Shown here: piece after piece, positions 8,371 to 16,571 of the stretch
How positions within the stretch are numbered: position 1 is the stretch's first letter
Layout of the letters: every line of letters begins with the position of its first letter
Assembly (NCBI RefSeq): GCF_018394055.1
Contig: NZ_CP074441.1
Span: forward strand, 372,001-436,000
Direction: 5' to 3'
DNA: 64,000 nucleotides
From: Weissella ceti
GTDB lineage: Bacteria > Bacillota > Bacilli > Lactobacillales > Lactobacillaceae
Made by a program: the position numbers and the translations under genes
Notes under the pieces: model-generated
The model's database searches: none
Told to the model about the DNA's origin: nothing
What the model saw: only the letters and a program-made list of their open reading frames with translations

Positions 8371-9876
8371 ATGGCTGATCAATATATTCTATCTATCGAC
8401 CAAGGTACGACTAGTACACGAGCCATTTTGTTTGACCATGATGGTCAAGCAATAGCTAGTGCACAAAAAGAATTACCACAAATTTTTAAGCAACCGGGTT
8501 GGGTTGAACATGATGCAGAAACAATTTGGGATGACACGCGTCAAGTCATGGCGGAAGTCATCATTAAAACAAATATCGAACCGTACAAAGTGGCTGGGAT
8601 TGGTGTAACAAACCAACGCGAAACAACTGTTATTTGGGATCGTATCACTGGTGAACCAATTGCGCCTGCTGTTGTTTGGCAATCAAAGCAAAGTGATGCA
8701 TTTGCTCAAGCGTTGAAGGATGCGGGCCATGCTGAAATGATCTACGACAAAACAGGTCTTTGGGTCGATGCGTACTTCTCAGCAACTAAGATTATGTGGT
8801 TGTTGGACACTGTACCAGGTGCCCGTGAGCGTGCTGAACGTGGTGAATTATACTTTGGTACAATTGATACTTGGATTCTATACAAGCTAACAAATGGTCA
8901 AGTACACGCAACTGACGTATCAAATGCGTCACGTACAATGATGTACAATATCCACACGCTTGAATGGGATCAAGAGCTGTTGGATTTGTTTAACATTCCA
9001 GCAGCAATGTTACCAACTGTTAAAGATTCATCTGGCTTCTTTGGACACACGGCTGATTTTGCCTTCTTTGGATTACAAGTACCAATTTCAGGAATTGCCG
9101 GAGACCAACAAGCGGCACTATTTGGGCACAAAGCATTTGAGGCAGGAGATGTTAAGAACACGTACGGAACTGGTTCATTTATCATGATGAATACCGGTGA
9201 TAACATTCCGCGTTCAGATAATGGTCTTTTGACAACCATCGGATACGGATTAAATGGCCAAGTAACTTATGCGTTGGAAGGATCTGTCTTTATTGCTGGG
9301 GCAGCAATTCAATGGTTACGTGATGGATTGGAATTGATTTCAGATGCCCGTGAGACTGCTGAATTGGCCACTGTATCACGTGAACGTCATCCAGAACGTA
9401 TTTACATGGTTCCAGCCTTTGCTGGACTAGGAGCGCCCTACTGGGATCACAACACACGTGGGGCTATGTTTGGACTAACACGTGCAACTTCAAAGGCTGA
9501 CTTAGTTCGTGCAACCATTGAAGCATTGGCCTATCAAACAAAGGATGTTTTGGTGGCAATGGAAAATGATACAGACTTGCACGTGGGAAGTCTGGTCATT
9601 GACGGTGGTGCTGCTGCAAATACTTATCTGCAACAATTCCAAGCAGACTTGCTAAATGTGCCTGTGCAACGCCCAGCGCATTTAGAAACAACGGCATTGG
9701 GAGCAGCATTCCTAGCTGGTGTAGGTGTCGGGTTCTGGAAGGGACTAGATGACCTACCAACTGCAACTGGTAGTCAGTACAGCGAACCAGATACAGATCG
9801 TGAAGAAGAAATGACTAAGGCGTACAAGGGATGGCAAAAGGCTGTCACGGCTGCGCGTACATTTCAAGTAGATTAA
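8371..9876 (+). CDS. glpK: Glycerol kinase GlpK
   Basis: GlpK phosphorylates glycerol to glycerol-3-phosphate with ATP, trapping it after facilitated entry. The 501-residue FGGY-family protein has the N-terminal phosphate loop DQGTTSTRAILF, substrate motifs NQRETTVIWD and GDQQAALFG, and the second-lobe GAPYWDHNTRGAMFGLTR. In Firmicutes, HPr~P normally activates GlpK by phosphorylating a His near residue 232 in a YHFYG-like context; here the matching stretch reads DFAFFG with Ala231. HPr control through this site therefore seems lost. The gene stands alone between two terminators, without glpD or glpF beside it; an aquaporin gene is at 41.9 kb. An AGGAG site precedes the ATG. Confidence 0.97.
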   Translation: MADQYILSIDQGTTSTRAILFDHDGQAIASAQKELPQIFKQPGWVEHDAETIWDDTRQVMAEVIIKTNIEPYKVAGIGVTNQRETTVIWDRITGEPIAPAVVWQSKQSDAFAQALKDAGHAEMIYDKTGLWVDAYFSATKIMWLLDTVPGARERAERGELYFGTIDTWILYKLTNGQVHATDVSNASRTMMYNIHTLEWDQELLDLFNIPAAMLPTVKDSSGFFGHTADFAFFGLQVPISGIAGDQQAALFGHKAFEAGDVKNTYGTGSFIMMNTGDNIPRSDNGLLTTIGYGLNGQVTYALEGSVFIAGAAIQWLRDGLELISDARETAELATVSRERHPERIYMVPAFAGLGAPYWDHNTRGAMFGLTRATSKADLVRATIEALAYQTKDVLVAMENDTDLHVGSLVIDGGAAANTYLQQFQADLLNVPVQRPAHLETTALGAAFLAGVGVGFWKGLDDLPTATGSQYSEPDTDREEEMTKAYKGWQKAVTAARTFQVD

Positions 9877-9887
9877 TATTGATTTAG

Positions 9888-9921
9888 AAACTACAAGATC
9901 ATTGCATCTTGTAGTTTTTTT
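9888..9921 (+). terminator. Intrinsic terminator after glpK
   Basis: Perfect 12-bp stem AAACTACAAGAT / ATCTTGTAGTTT, loop CATTGC, then T-tract. Confidence 0.94.
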
Positions 9922-9988
9922 GATGATATAATCATGCTAAATGGTAGAGTGTTTAGGGTATTATCAGGCAATATAATGGGAGAGCTAG

Positions 9989-10438
9989 ATGACACATTTT
10001 AAAAATTTTTCTGCAGTATACGCACTAATCTTTGATGATGCAAAAGAGCATATTTTAGTCCATGAACGTGTTAATACAGGAAAACGAGATGGATATTTAG
10101 ACGTCGCAGCGTCTGGGCACGTTGATGAAAACGAATCAATGTCAGAAGCTTTGATTCGCGAAATTAGAGAAGAAATTGGCCTTGAAGTCAATGTCGAGGA
10201 TTTGTCATTTGCGGTCATGATACATCAAAAATATGGCACATCCGAGCTGACTTACTACAATGGCTACTTTGTCGTGAATAAATATGAGGGGACGCCTCAA
10301 GTACAAGAACCCCATAAAAGTGCAGGCTTACAGTGGGTACCAATTAATGATCTACCAGATAATTTTATTCCAGACCGGAAATTAGCTTTAGATGCATATT
10401 TTAAAGGCATTCCATATCTGGAAAATGGATGGAAATAA
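9989..10438 (+). CDS. NUDIX hydrolase
   Basis: A 149-residue NUDIX-fold hydrolase. The Nudix box reads GHVDENESMSEALIREIREE followed by IGL, matching GX5EX7REUXEEXGU (residues about 47-69). Such enzymes cleave nucleoside diphosphates linked to another moiety. The preceding GYLDVAASGHV resembles the subgroup that includes IPP-isomerase-like and YfcD-like proteins, but the substrate cannot be told from sequence. A GGGAGAG site precedes the ATG. It converges with the minus-strand kinase gene across a two-way terminator. Confidence 0.9.
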   Translation: MTHFKNFSAVYALIFDDAKEHILVHERVNTGKRDGYLDVAASGHVDENESMSEALIREIREEIGLEVNVEDLSFAVMIHQKYGTSELTYYNGYFVVNKYEGTPQVQEPHKSAGLQWVPINDLPDNFIPDRKLALDAYFKGIPYLENGWK

Positions 10439-10440
10439 CA

Positions 10441-10477
10441 AAAAACGAGACCGACATAGTTGTCAGTCTCGTTTTTT
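10441..10477. terminator. Bidirectional terminator between NUDIX and deoxynucleoside kinase genes
   Basis: AAAACGAGAC-C-GACA, loop TAGT, TGTC-A-GTCTCGTTTT, with A-rich left and T-rich right flanks, so it can serve both converging genes. Confidence 0.9.
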
Positions 10478-10489
10478 CGTACGTATCGA

Positions 10490-11134
10490 TTACTTGTTTT
10501 CAGTATCCAATTCAGCTAAACGCGCATCAATTTCAGCCAAAATAACGGCTTGGTTTTCTGGATCTTCAAGATCATACTTTTGCAAATCAACCATCATCTT
10601 AGGTGAGGCATCATATTCTTCATACCATTGTTGGTAAGCAGTCCACATCTTGAAGTAGTAGTCGCGCAATTCTTCGTTATCGTCGAATTGTTCGTAATCA
10701 CGACCACGCTTCTTGATACGGTACAAAATTGTTTCGAAGTCAGCGTTCGCAAAGACCATCAAGTCAGGGCGACGCTTATCCATTGTTTGAAGTTCACCCA
10801 TCATGTTGTCTAGCAACTTCATGTAGACGTCCATTTCAGCGTCAGAAATGTTTCCTTCACGATGGTTTTCCTTCGTGAACAAGGCATCTTCGTAGATTGA
10901 ACGATCAAGAATGTTGTTATCTGCGGCCAACGCCTTCTTGATCATTGCAAAACGCTTGTTCAAGAAATAAATTTGTAGCAAAAATCCGTATTGCTTTGGA
11001 TCTGCGTAGTAAAGAGGGAGAACAGGGTTTTCGCCAACAGGCTCAAAAAACGCTTCCGTTCCCAAATGTTCTGCCAATAGACCTGTTAATGTTGTCTTAC
11101 CGACACCAATCATCCCAGCTGTGATAATCACCAT
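10490..11134 (-). CDS. Deoxynucleoside kinase (dAK/dGK type)
   Basis: A 214-residue kinase of the deoxynucleoside kinase family, which salvages deoxynucleosides to 5'-monophosphates. The P-loop is GMIGVGKTT (residues about 7-15). The catalytic Glu region EPVGENPVLPLYY and the DRS motif in LDRSIYEDALF are present, as is the LID-like RIKKRGRDYEQ. Lactobacilli often carry paired dAK/dGK genes; here there is one, so specificity cannot be assigned. The ATG follows AGAAGAAGG, and a promoter lies just upstream. Confidence 0.92.
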   Translation of the reverse strand: MVIITAGMIGVGKTTLTGLLAEHLGTEAFFEPVGENPVLPLYYADPKQYGFLLQIYFLNKRFAMIKKALAADNNILDRSIYEDALFTKENHREGNISDAEMDVYMKLLDNMMGELQTMDKRRPDLMVFANADFETILYRIKKRGRDYEQFDDNEELRDYYFKMWTAYQQWYEEYDASPKMMVDLQKYDLEDPENQAVILAEIDARLAELDTENK

Positions 11135-11196
11135 GGTCGACCTTCTTCTTTTAAAATTTCGCTTTGATTATGTGAATGAATCAATTCGTTGTTCTT

Positions 11197-11225
11197 ATCT
11201 TAGCTAAAAGAAAAGTGGAATACAA
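11197..11225 (-). promoter_or_regulatory. Promoter of the deoxynucleoside kinase gene
   Basis: On the minus strand: TTGTAT, 17-base spacer, TAAGAT, about 60 bases upstream of the start codon. Confidence 0.6.
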
Positions 11226-11235
11226 TTCTTGACAT

Positions 11236-11268
11236 TAAAAAAAGGTACTGGTTCATCGAACCAATACC
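11236..11268 (-). terminator. Intrinsic terminator after mscL
   Basis: Read on the minus strand, GGTATTGGTTC and GAACCAGTACC pair around a 3-base loop, followed by a run of T. Confidence 0.9.
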
Positions 11269-11306
11269 TAGTTTATGCGATTTGTTACAAGTAACAAATT
11301 TAAAAA

Positions 11307-11681
11307 TTAGTTTTTACGTGCCAATTCATCACGGATTTCAGTTAGCAATGCAACTGTAGGATCAATTTCTTCTTCTTCTTCAACTGGCTTACGAATTGTG
11401 TTCAAAATCTTTACCATCATGAAGACAACAAATCCAGTCAAGACGAAGATGATCGCATTACTCAAAAATGAACCAATCTTCACTTCAGCAGAACCAACAA
11501 GCCAAACGATGTCGTTCAACGCAATTGAACCTGTCACAATACCAATAAATGGCATGAAGATATCGTTAACAAGTGATGTTAGCATCACTTGGAATGCGCC
11601 CCCAATGATAACGGCAATAGCCAAATCCAACATACTTCCTTGTGTAAGGAAAGTTTTGAACTCTGAAATAAACTTACGCAT
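11307..11681 (-). CDS. mscL: Large-conductance mechanosensitive channel MscL
   Basis: MscL forms a homopentameric channel that opens under membrane tension and releases solutes on hypo-osmotic shock. The 124-residue protein has the N-terminal amphipathic helix (FISEFKTFLTQGSMLDLA), first membrane helix AIAVIIGGAFQVMLTSLVND, the periplasm-facing loop, a second helix (AIIFVLTGFVVFMMVKIL) and the acidic C-terminal bundle (EEEEEIDPTVALLTEIRDEL). Length is slightly below the usual 130-140. AAGGAG precedes the ATG. Monocistronic. Confidence 0.97.
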   Translation of the reverse strand: MRKFISEFKTFLTQGSMLDLAIAVIIGGAFQVMLTSLVNDIFMPFIGIVTGSIALNDIVWLVGSAEVKIGSFLSNAIIFVLTGFVVFMMVKILNTIRKPVEEEEEIDPTVALLTEIRDELARKN

Positions 11682-11702
11682 AATAAACTCCTTAGTATCT
11701 AG

Positions 11703-11730
11703 AATATATAGTGAAATATAACTTTATCAA
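11703..11730 (-). promoter_or_regulatory. Promoter of mscL
   Basis: On the minus strand: TTGATA, 16-base spacer, TATATT, about 22 bases upstream of the start codon. Confidence 0.6.
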
Positions 11731-11816
11731 TTTTAAAACAAATGAGCCTAAATGCCAAACTAAACCTTAATTTCTGTTAAAATAGATATTAATAGAACAA
11801 TGTTGGGGGAATTGAA

Positions 11817-12659
11817 ATGACTTATAAAATGTTGGTTTCAGATTTGGATGAAACATTATTGAATAATGATGGCAGTGTGCACGAAGAAAATGTTCGTGCG
11901 ATTAAGCAAGCGATTGCACAAGGATTTAAGTTCGTGCCAAATACGGGACGTGCATTTAGTTCAGTCCAAGCGTTATTGAAGACGTTAGGTTTGTATGACC
12001 AAGCTGGGCAATACGTGATTTCATACAATGGTGCAGCCATTGTTGAAAACAAAGGGAACGAAGTGTTGGTAACACGTGGGATGACGTTGCCATTGGCACA
12101 ACAAATTCTAGATGCTGGATTGATCAATGATACGGTAGATGCACATATCTATACCGTTGATACATTGTTTATCTACAATATCTCTGCATCTGATGCCAAG
12201 TACATGGCCGAACGTGGTGTTGCTTACAAGGAAGTACAATCATCAGATTTGACATTCCTTGAAAATGAAGCGCCGGTGATGAAGGTTATTTTTGAACATG
12301 AAGACGCTGACGTACGTGAAGCCATTAAGGCTGCCGTATTAGCCGCTGTTGGGGCTGAAACAGTCGAAGCAACATTCTCATCAGGACGCTATATTGAATT
12401 CAACATGGCCGGTGTGGATAAAGGAAGTGCTAGCCTAATGTTGGGAGAACGACTAGGGATTAAGCAAGATGAAATTATTGCGGCTGGTGACAACAACAAT
12501 GATTTGGCGATGCTAAAGGCTGTCGGATTAGGGGTCAGTGTCGCAAACGGAATTCCAGCAGTACAAGAAGCCGCAGATGTTGTCACAGAACGAACAAATA
12601 ATGAAGGTGCAATTGCTGAAATTTTGGATCGTTTTGTATTGGATGGTGCACATGATTAA
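11817..12659 (+). CDS. Cof-type HAD superfamily hydrolase
   Basis: A 280-residue HAD phosphatase of the Cof/YidA subfamily (type IIB cap), typically acting on sugar phosphates or FMN-like substrates. Motif I is SDLDETLLNNDG (residues 7-18), motif II the Thr in PNTGRAF, motif III the Lys region of GVDKGSASLML, and motif IV GDNNNDLAML. The substrate is unknown. A GGGGG site precedes the ATG. The last 8 bases overlap the next small membrane gene, giving a three-gene unit with the CPBP protein. Confidence 0.92.
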   Translation: MTYKMLVSDLDETLLNNDGSVHEENVRAIKQAIAQGFKFVPNTGRAFSSVQALLKTLGLYDQAGQYVISYNGAAIVENKGNEVLVTRGMTLPLAQQILDAGLINDTVDAHIYTVDTLFIYNISASDAKYMAERGVAYKEVQSSDLTFLENEAPVMKVIFEHEDADVREAIKAAVLAAVGAETVEATFSSGRYIEFNMAGVDKGSASLMLGERLGIKQDEIIAAGDNNNDLAMLKAVGLGVSVANGIPAVQEAADVVTERTNNEGAIAEILDRFVLDGAHD

Positions 12660-12864
12660 ACTTGTTTATTTCCTATCAAGCATGCTAACCGTGTTTATTT
12701 TGGTGAGCGTAGCTTTGTTTGGTAATCAACATGGGTGGCCACCGGTGATGTTCATGAGCATGATGTTTATTACGGTTGTTGGGATGACTGTGTTGATGAC
12801 CTTGACAACAATCATCTTACAACGTCGTAAAAAGGAGTGTGACGATTATGACGTCGAAAATTAA
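12652..12864 (+). CDS. Small two-helix membrane protein, unknown function
   Basis: A 70-residue protein starting MIKLVYFLSSMLTVF, with two predicted membrane helices (about 3-22 and 30-55) and a charged tail (LQRRKKECDDYDVEN). I chose ATG 12652, which overlaps the cof-type stop and has GGATGG 8 bases upstream; an in-frame ATG at 12643 is an alternative. The 3' end overlaps the next start by 17 bases. The tight coupling between two real genes supports expression. No family recognised. Confidence 0.7.
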   Translation: MIKLVYFLSSMLTVFILVSVALFGNQHGWPPVMFMSMMFITVVGMTVLMTLTTIILQRRKKECDDYDVEN

Positions 12865-13558
12865 CTGGATGACAGGGCTCTTGTGGGTTGTAACCGGTAT
12901 TATCCTAGATTTTTCGATTCAAATTTTCGGTGTGACGGGAAGTAAAACGTTAGCAGTCTTGCTAGGGCAACCTGTAAATGGGCTAGTCGCGACTGGTTTA
13001 CTGGTGGTGATTGTGGCTGTGTTGACAGTTGCGGTGACAAAAGTATTACTATACGCAGTTAGACAAGCGGATCCCGACTTACGTCTGCATACTGTCACTT
13101 GGGAGAAGTTAAGCTATGTGTTTGTTGGTTATCTAGCGATCATTTTTGGTCTAATGTTCATTAATTTAGCCCGTGAATTCGTGGTTGGGCACATTGCAAT
13201 TGCGAACAATCAATTAACTTTGCAAAACACATTTAGCCAAGGAATCTACGGGATTGTATTTGTAGGTTTCCTAGCAGTTGTCGTTGCACCGATTGTGGAA
13301 GAGTTAATTTTCCGTGGCATCGTGTTGAACTATTTCTTTACGAACAAGGGTTGGTGGTGGAATATTGTGCTATCAGCCGCAATGTTTGGTTATTTCCACG
13401 TTTATTCAGCTTTTAATCCATTTGATTTCTTACAATATGCCCTAATGGGTGGTGTCTTAGCGTATGTTTACAAAAAAACACAACAAATTCAATATGCGAT
13501 GCTTACGCACGCACTAAATAATGCTATTTCTTTCTTTGCGATGCTATCTATGCTTTAG
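12848..13558 (+). CDS. CPBP family intramembrane glutamic endopeptidase
   Basis: A 236-residue polytopic protein of the CPBP (CAAX protease and bacteriocin-processing, Abi) family. The four conserved motifs are seen: EELIFRG (the catalytic Glu pair, near residue 150), the FHVY His, and HALNN near the end, in the last membrane helices. Members act in prenylated-protein processing, bacteriocin immunity or regulated proteolysis; a bacteriocin gene is not visible here. ATG 12848 is preferred over an upstream GTG because AGGAG sits 10 bases before it. Last gene of the cof-type unit. Confidence 0.88.
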   Translation: MTSKINWMTGLLWVVTGIILDFSIQIFGVTGSKTLAVLLGQPVNGLVATGLLVVIVAVLTVAVTKVLLYAVRQADPDLRLHTVTWEKLSYVFVGYLAIIFGLMFINLAREFVVGHIAIANNQLTLQNTFSQGIYGIVFVGFLAVVVAPIVEELIFRGIVLNYFFTNKGWWWNIVLSAAMFGYFHVYSAFNPFDFLQYALMGGVLAYVYKKTQQIQYAMLTHALNNAISFFAMLSML

Positions 13559-13594
13559 AAATTTGGCATAGCTGAATAATAGAGGAGGTCTATC

Positions 13595-14113
13595 ATGACA
13601 GAATATCTTTATACAACATTTGGTAGTGAAGAGGTGCTACAAAGCGTACGTGAAGCAAATTCTTCACGTAACTTGATGCTAACTGTGGATGATACAGATC
13701 CATTGCGTTACCAATTACTAGATAAGACAACTGAATCATCAATTTTTAACACGCCAACGAGTTATGAAATCTTGTCACAACATGGACAAGCACAAGAAAT
13801 TCGTGGTTGGATGAATTTTACATTTATTACTTTATCAGACCAAGAACGTGCGAATTTTATTCGTCGTTGGGAAACATACCAAGCGCATGGTTTTGATAAT
13901 GTGAGTGGATTTATGAGTGGTTTCTTATTACAACGTACAGATGAACCTAGTCAATTTGCGATCCTAACAACATGGACTTTGAAGGACTACTGGACAATCT
14001 GGGATGATGAAACAGAGACACCATTGACAATTTATGAAGCATCACCATTGCGTTATGGTGTGCGCCACAGTCAATACTCATTTGCTGCATTTACGAAGCA
14101 ATCGTTAAGTTAA
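13595..14113 (+). CDS. ABM (HmoB-like) domain protein
   Basis: A 172-residue soluble protein. The C-terminal half (about 85-170) looks like an antibiotic-biosynthesis-monooxygenase ferredoxin-like fold as in HmoB/IsdG relatives: FTFITLSDQERANFIRRWE, then FLLQRTDEPSQFAILTTWT and YWTIWDD. HmoB-type proteins bind or degrade haem. No clear haem ligand can be identified by eye, so the activity is uncertain. AGAGGAGG precedes the ATG. psiE begins 8 bases after the stop. Confidence 0.7.
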   Translation: MTEYLYTTFGSEEVLQSVREANSSRNLMLTVDDTDPLRYQLLDKTTESSIFNTPTSYEILSQHGQAQEIRGWMNFTFITLSDQERANFIRRWETYQAHGFDNVSGFMSGFLLQRTDEPSQFAILTTWTLKDYWTIWDDETETPLTIYEASPLRYGVRHSQYSFAAFTKQSLS

Positions 14114-14121
14114 GGTATATT

Positions 14122-14550
14122 ATGAAAAACATTGTTAAAGTATTTTACAGCCATATTCTTGAATGGGGAATGTTGGCATTAGGAATCATTTTGCTGGGAT
14201 TTTTCTTCCGTGATACGGTCTTGCTTGCCAAGCTTGTATTTACAGCAAGTATGCCAGCTGATTTCTATACAATTAGTGAATTGATTCTAGAAACGTTTTT
14301 GTTTTTTGAGTTTATTGTCTTAACACGTGAGTATGTCGTGACTAAGCACATTTCACTAAAGAACTTTATGTACATTGGAATTACAGCGATGTTACGTAAT
14401 CTGTTGGTTAATCATGCAGATGCAACAGAAGTGCTGATTCAAGCCTTGGCAATTGTAGTCCTTTTGCTTGGTTTGATGGGATACAGCTGGATGAACCAAC
14501 ATTTGCGTCACTTACAAAATTCTGATGAACGTGATACCATTGATTTTTAA
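14122..14550 (+). CDS. psiE: PsiE family membrane protein
   Basis: A 142-residue protein with four predicted membrane helices and the PsiE-family signature: FFEFIVLTREYVVTKHISL followed by YIGITAMLRNLLVNH. PsiE is phosphate-starvation inducible in enterobacteria; the function in lactic acid bacteria is not established. The ribosome site (AAGG) is weak, and the gene is 8 bases behind the ABM-like gene, suggesting translational coupling. Confidence 0.82.
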   Translation: MKNIVKVFYSHILEWGMLALGIILLGFFFRDTVLLAKLVFTASMPADFYTISELILETFLFFEFIVLTREYVVTKHISLKNFMYIGITAMLRNLLVNHADATEVLIQALAIVVLLLGLMGYSWMNQHLRHLQNSDERDTIDF

Positions 14551-14618
14551 ATAAACATGTAAGTGATGTTATCGAACACACAAAAGTGGTCCAAACAATC
14601 ACTGAAAGGAGCAGCTAA

Positions 14619-15314
14619 ATGGATTTTGAACGAATTAATGAAGATACGATTCGCGTCATGATGACACAAGAAGACTTGTCAGATTATGATGTTGTCGTAA
14701 TGGACTTGCTAGAGAGTCAAGAGAAGATGGAGCGCTTCTTTTATGCAGTATTGGAAGATGTGGACACTGATCATGACTTTATGGATAACGATGCGGTGAC
14801 ATTCCAAATCTTACCAAGTGGTCAAGGGTTAGAGCTATTTATCTCTAAGAACCTAGAAGACCCAACAGGGATGCAAAAGGCCGTTGCCAAAGCATTACAT
14901 CAGCGTGAAGGTGTTGAACCAGACGATGATGTCAAGGAAGAACTCCTAAATCGTTTGCTAGGTTTTGATGATGCAACACCTAATAAGGATGAGCGTCAAA
15001 CTGAAATTGCAGATGACATGGTGGATACACAAATCCAAGTTGAATTTGCCAGTTTCGAAGACGTGCTTAATTTTGCCCAAATGCAACCTAAGCTTTATGC
15101 TGAAGAACAATTGTTCCGTTATCAAGACAAGTATTACTTGGTCATGACGTTCGCAGATACGCATGATATGGCAACAATTAAAGACAGTACCGCGATTGCA
15201 CGTGAGTATGGAACGGTTAGTCCGATTTCAGCCGACGTCTTGCAAGAGCATGGTGAACAAATTTTTAATCAAGAAGCGACATTGCAATTGCGTCACTATT
15301 TTGAACAAAATTAA
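14619..15314 (+). CDS. mecA: Adapter protein MecA
   Basis: MecA recruits substrates such as ComK-type regulators to the ClpC/ClpP protease. The 231-residue protein has the N-terminal substrate-binding domain (MDFERINEDTIRVMMTQEDL) joined by a variable acidic linker (about residues 100-135) to the C-terminal ClpC-binding domain (FASFEDVLNFAQ). GAAAGGAG precedes the ATG. Flanked by its own terminator. Confidence 0.93.
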   Translation: MDFERINEDTIRVMMTQEDLSDYDVVVMDLLESQEKMERFFYAVLEDVDTDHDFMDNDAVTFQILPSGQGLELFISKNLEDPTGMQKAVAKALHQREGVEPDDDVKEELLNRLLGFDDATPNKDERQTEIADDMVDTQIQVEFASFEDVLNFAQMQPKLYAEEQLFRYQDKYYLVMTFADTHDMATIKDSTAIAREYGTVSPISADVLQEHGEQIFNQEATLQLRHYFEQN

Positions 15315-15325
15315 ATCAATCAAAG

Positions 15326-15350
15326 AAAATCGCCTTAGGGCGATTTTTTT
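15326..15350 (+). terminator. Intrinsic terminator after mecA
   Basis: AAAATCGCC / GGCGATTTT around TTAG, followed by T residues. The 170 bases after it up to the VOC gene hold an inverted repeat AAAGTC...GACTTT (15362-15390 region) but no gene I can support. Confidence 0.92.
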
Positions 15351-15521
15351 ATTTACATATTAAAGTCTAAAACCTTAATTTACGGACTTTCTATCTTGTG
15401 TTATCCTTACTTTATGTAAGTTAACGCATTGAGTGAAAGAGACTTACTGAATAGGCACAATAATAAACAGTTGATACATAAAAGAAAGATGCACTGATAA
15501 GTGGATTACGGAGAAGAGACC

Positions 15522-16358
15522 ATGAACGTCAAAGAATATGAAATTGCTCATCTGACGATACTAGCGCACGATGAAGTTAAAATGCGTGCTTTTTATCGGG
15601 ACTTGTTTAACGCTGTGGAAGAACAAACCGGTGACCAACAATATAGCTATGCATTCACAGCTGGTGAAGCGCCATTTCTAACATTGCAATTTGGTGGACC
15701 AGCACAATCAGAACGACAAGAGGGAATGTATCACTTTGCGCTATTATTTCCAAATGCTGCTGAATTAGGAGCCTTAGTACAACGTTTATTAGCGGTACAG
15801 TATCTGATTGGCGCAGGTGATCATCAAGTGAGTGAAGCAATTTATTTAGATGATCCAGATGGGAATGGGATTGAACTATATCGTGATCGTCCAAGTGACA
15901 AATGGGCATGGCATGATGGGCAAGTAGAAATGGGAACATTTGATGTCGATATTCATGGCTTATTGGGTAAAGTGAGCCGCGTATGGGATGGTTTTCCTAC
16001 GGGGATGAAGATTGGTCATTTGCATTTTTCAGGTCGTGATTTAGCTGTTGCGGATAACTTCTTCAACAATGTACTACAGTTAGATACTGTGTTAGATTTA
16101 CCAGAAAATGCCCATTTCTACTCACATAATCGTTATCACCATCATCATGCATTGAATATCTGGGCTGGTCGTGACTTAGTTCCTAAAAAAATGGATGAAC
16201 AAGGTTTAATTGCTTGGCAAGTAAATGTTGATTCGGAATATTTTGACACAGTTCGTTCAAACTTAGACAATGTGACAGAAGTATTTGAAGAAACAGTAGA
16301 TAAGCTTGTGATTCAAGATGTTGTTGGTAGCAAGCTGACAATCGTTCGCAAGAACTAA
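15522..16358 (+). CDS. VOC (glyoxalase/catechol 2,3-dioxygenase-like) protein
   Basis: A 278-residue protein with two vicinal-oxygen-chelate domains. Domain 1 (about 1-120) begins with IAHLTILAHDEVKMRAFYRD and ends with the metal-type Glu in DPDGNGIELYRDR. Domain 2 (about 155-275) begins IGHLHFSGRDLAVADNFF and contains a His-rich stretch (RYHHHHALNIWAG). The layout matches CatE-like putative ring-cleavage dioxygenases of Firmicutes, whose substrates are mostly unknown. ATG 15522 is chosen because GGAGAAGAG sits directly before it; an in-frame ATG 21 bases upstream lacks a site. Confidence 0.88.
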   Translation: MNVKEYEIAHLTILAHDEVKMRAFYRDLFNAVEEQTGDQQYSYAFTAGEAPFLTLQFGGPAQSERQEGMYHFALLFPNAAELGALVQRLLAVQYLIGAGDHQVSEAIYLDDPDGNGIELYRDRPSDKWAWHDGQVEMGTFDVDIHGLLGKVSRVWDGFPTGMKIGHLHFSGRDLAVADNFFNNVLQLDTVLDLPENAHFYSHNRYHHHHALNIWAGRDLVPKKMDEQGLIAWQVNVDSEYFDTVRSNLDNVTEVFEETVDKLVIQDVVGSKLTIVRKN

Positions 16359-16387
16359 GGCATAAGACATTAACATAAATCATAAGC

Positions 16388-16424
16388 ATGCCACTATGAA
16401 CAATTTGTTTTTAGTGGCATTTTT
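16388..16424 (+). terminator. Intrinsic terminator after the VOC gene
   Basis: ATGCCACTA pairs with TAGTGGCAT around a 15-base loop, then TTTT. Confidence 0.85.
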
Positions 16425-16528
16425 GCTTATATATTTGAAACGATATCTGTATAAATACCTAATAATAGATAATTAGACCAATTTTCATGCTTTACAAGTA
16501 AACTCTTTAAGAAGAAAATTATCAAAAA

Positions 16529-16537
16529 TGTTACAAT
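16529..16537 (+). promoter_or_regulatory. Extended -10 promoter of pepF
   Basis: TGTTACAAT (TGn plus TACAAT) 35 bases upstream of the pepF start; no strong -35. Confidence 0.5.
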
Positions 16538-16571
16538 ACTATCAATAAATAAAATAGTGGAGGATCAAACC

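Noticed and set aside
10392-10637. 81-codon plus-strand frame between NUDIX and kinase genes
   Set aside because: It overlaps the end of the NUDIX gene, the bidirectional terminator and the kinase gene in antisense.
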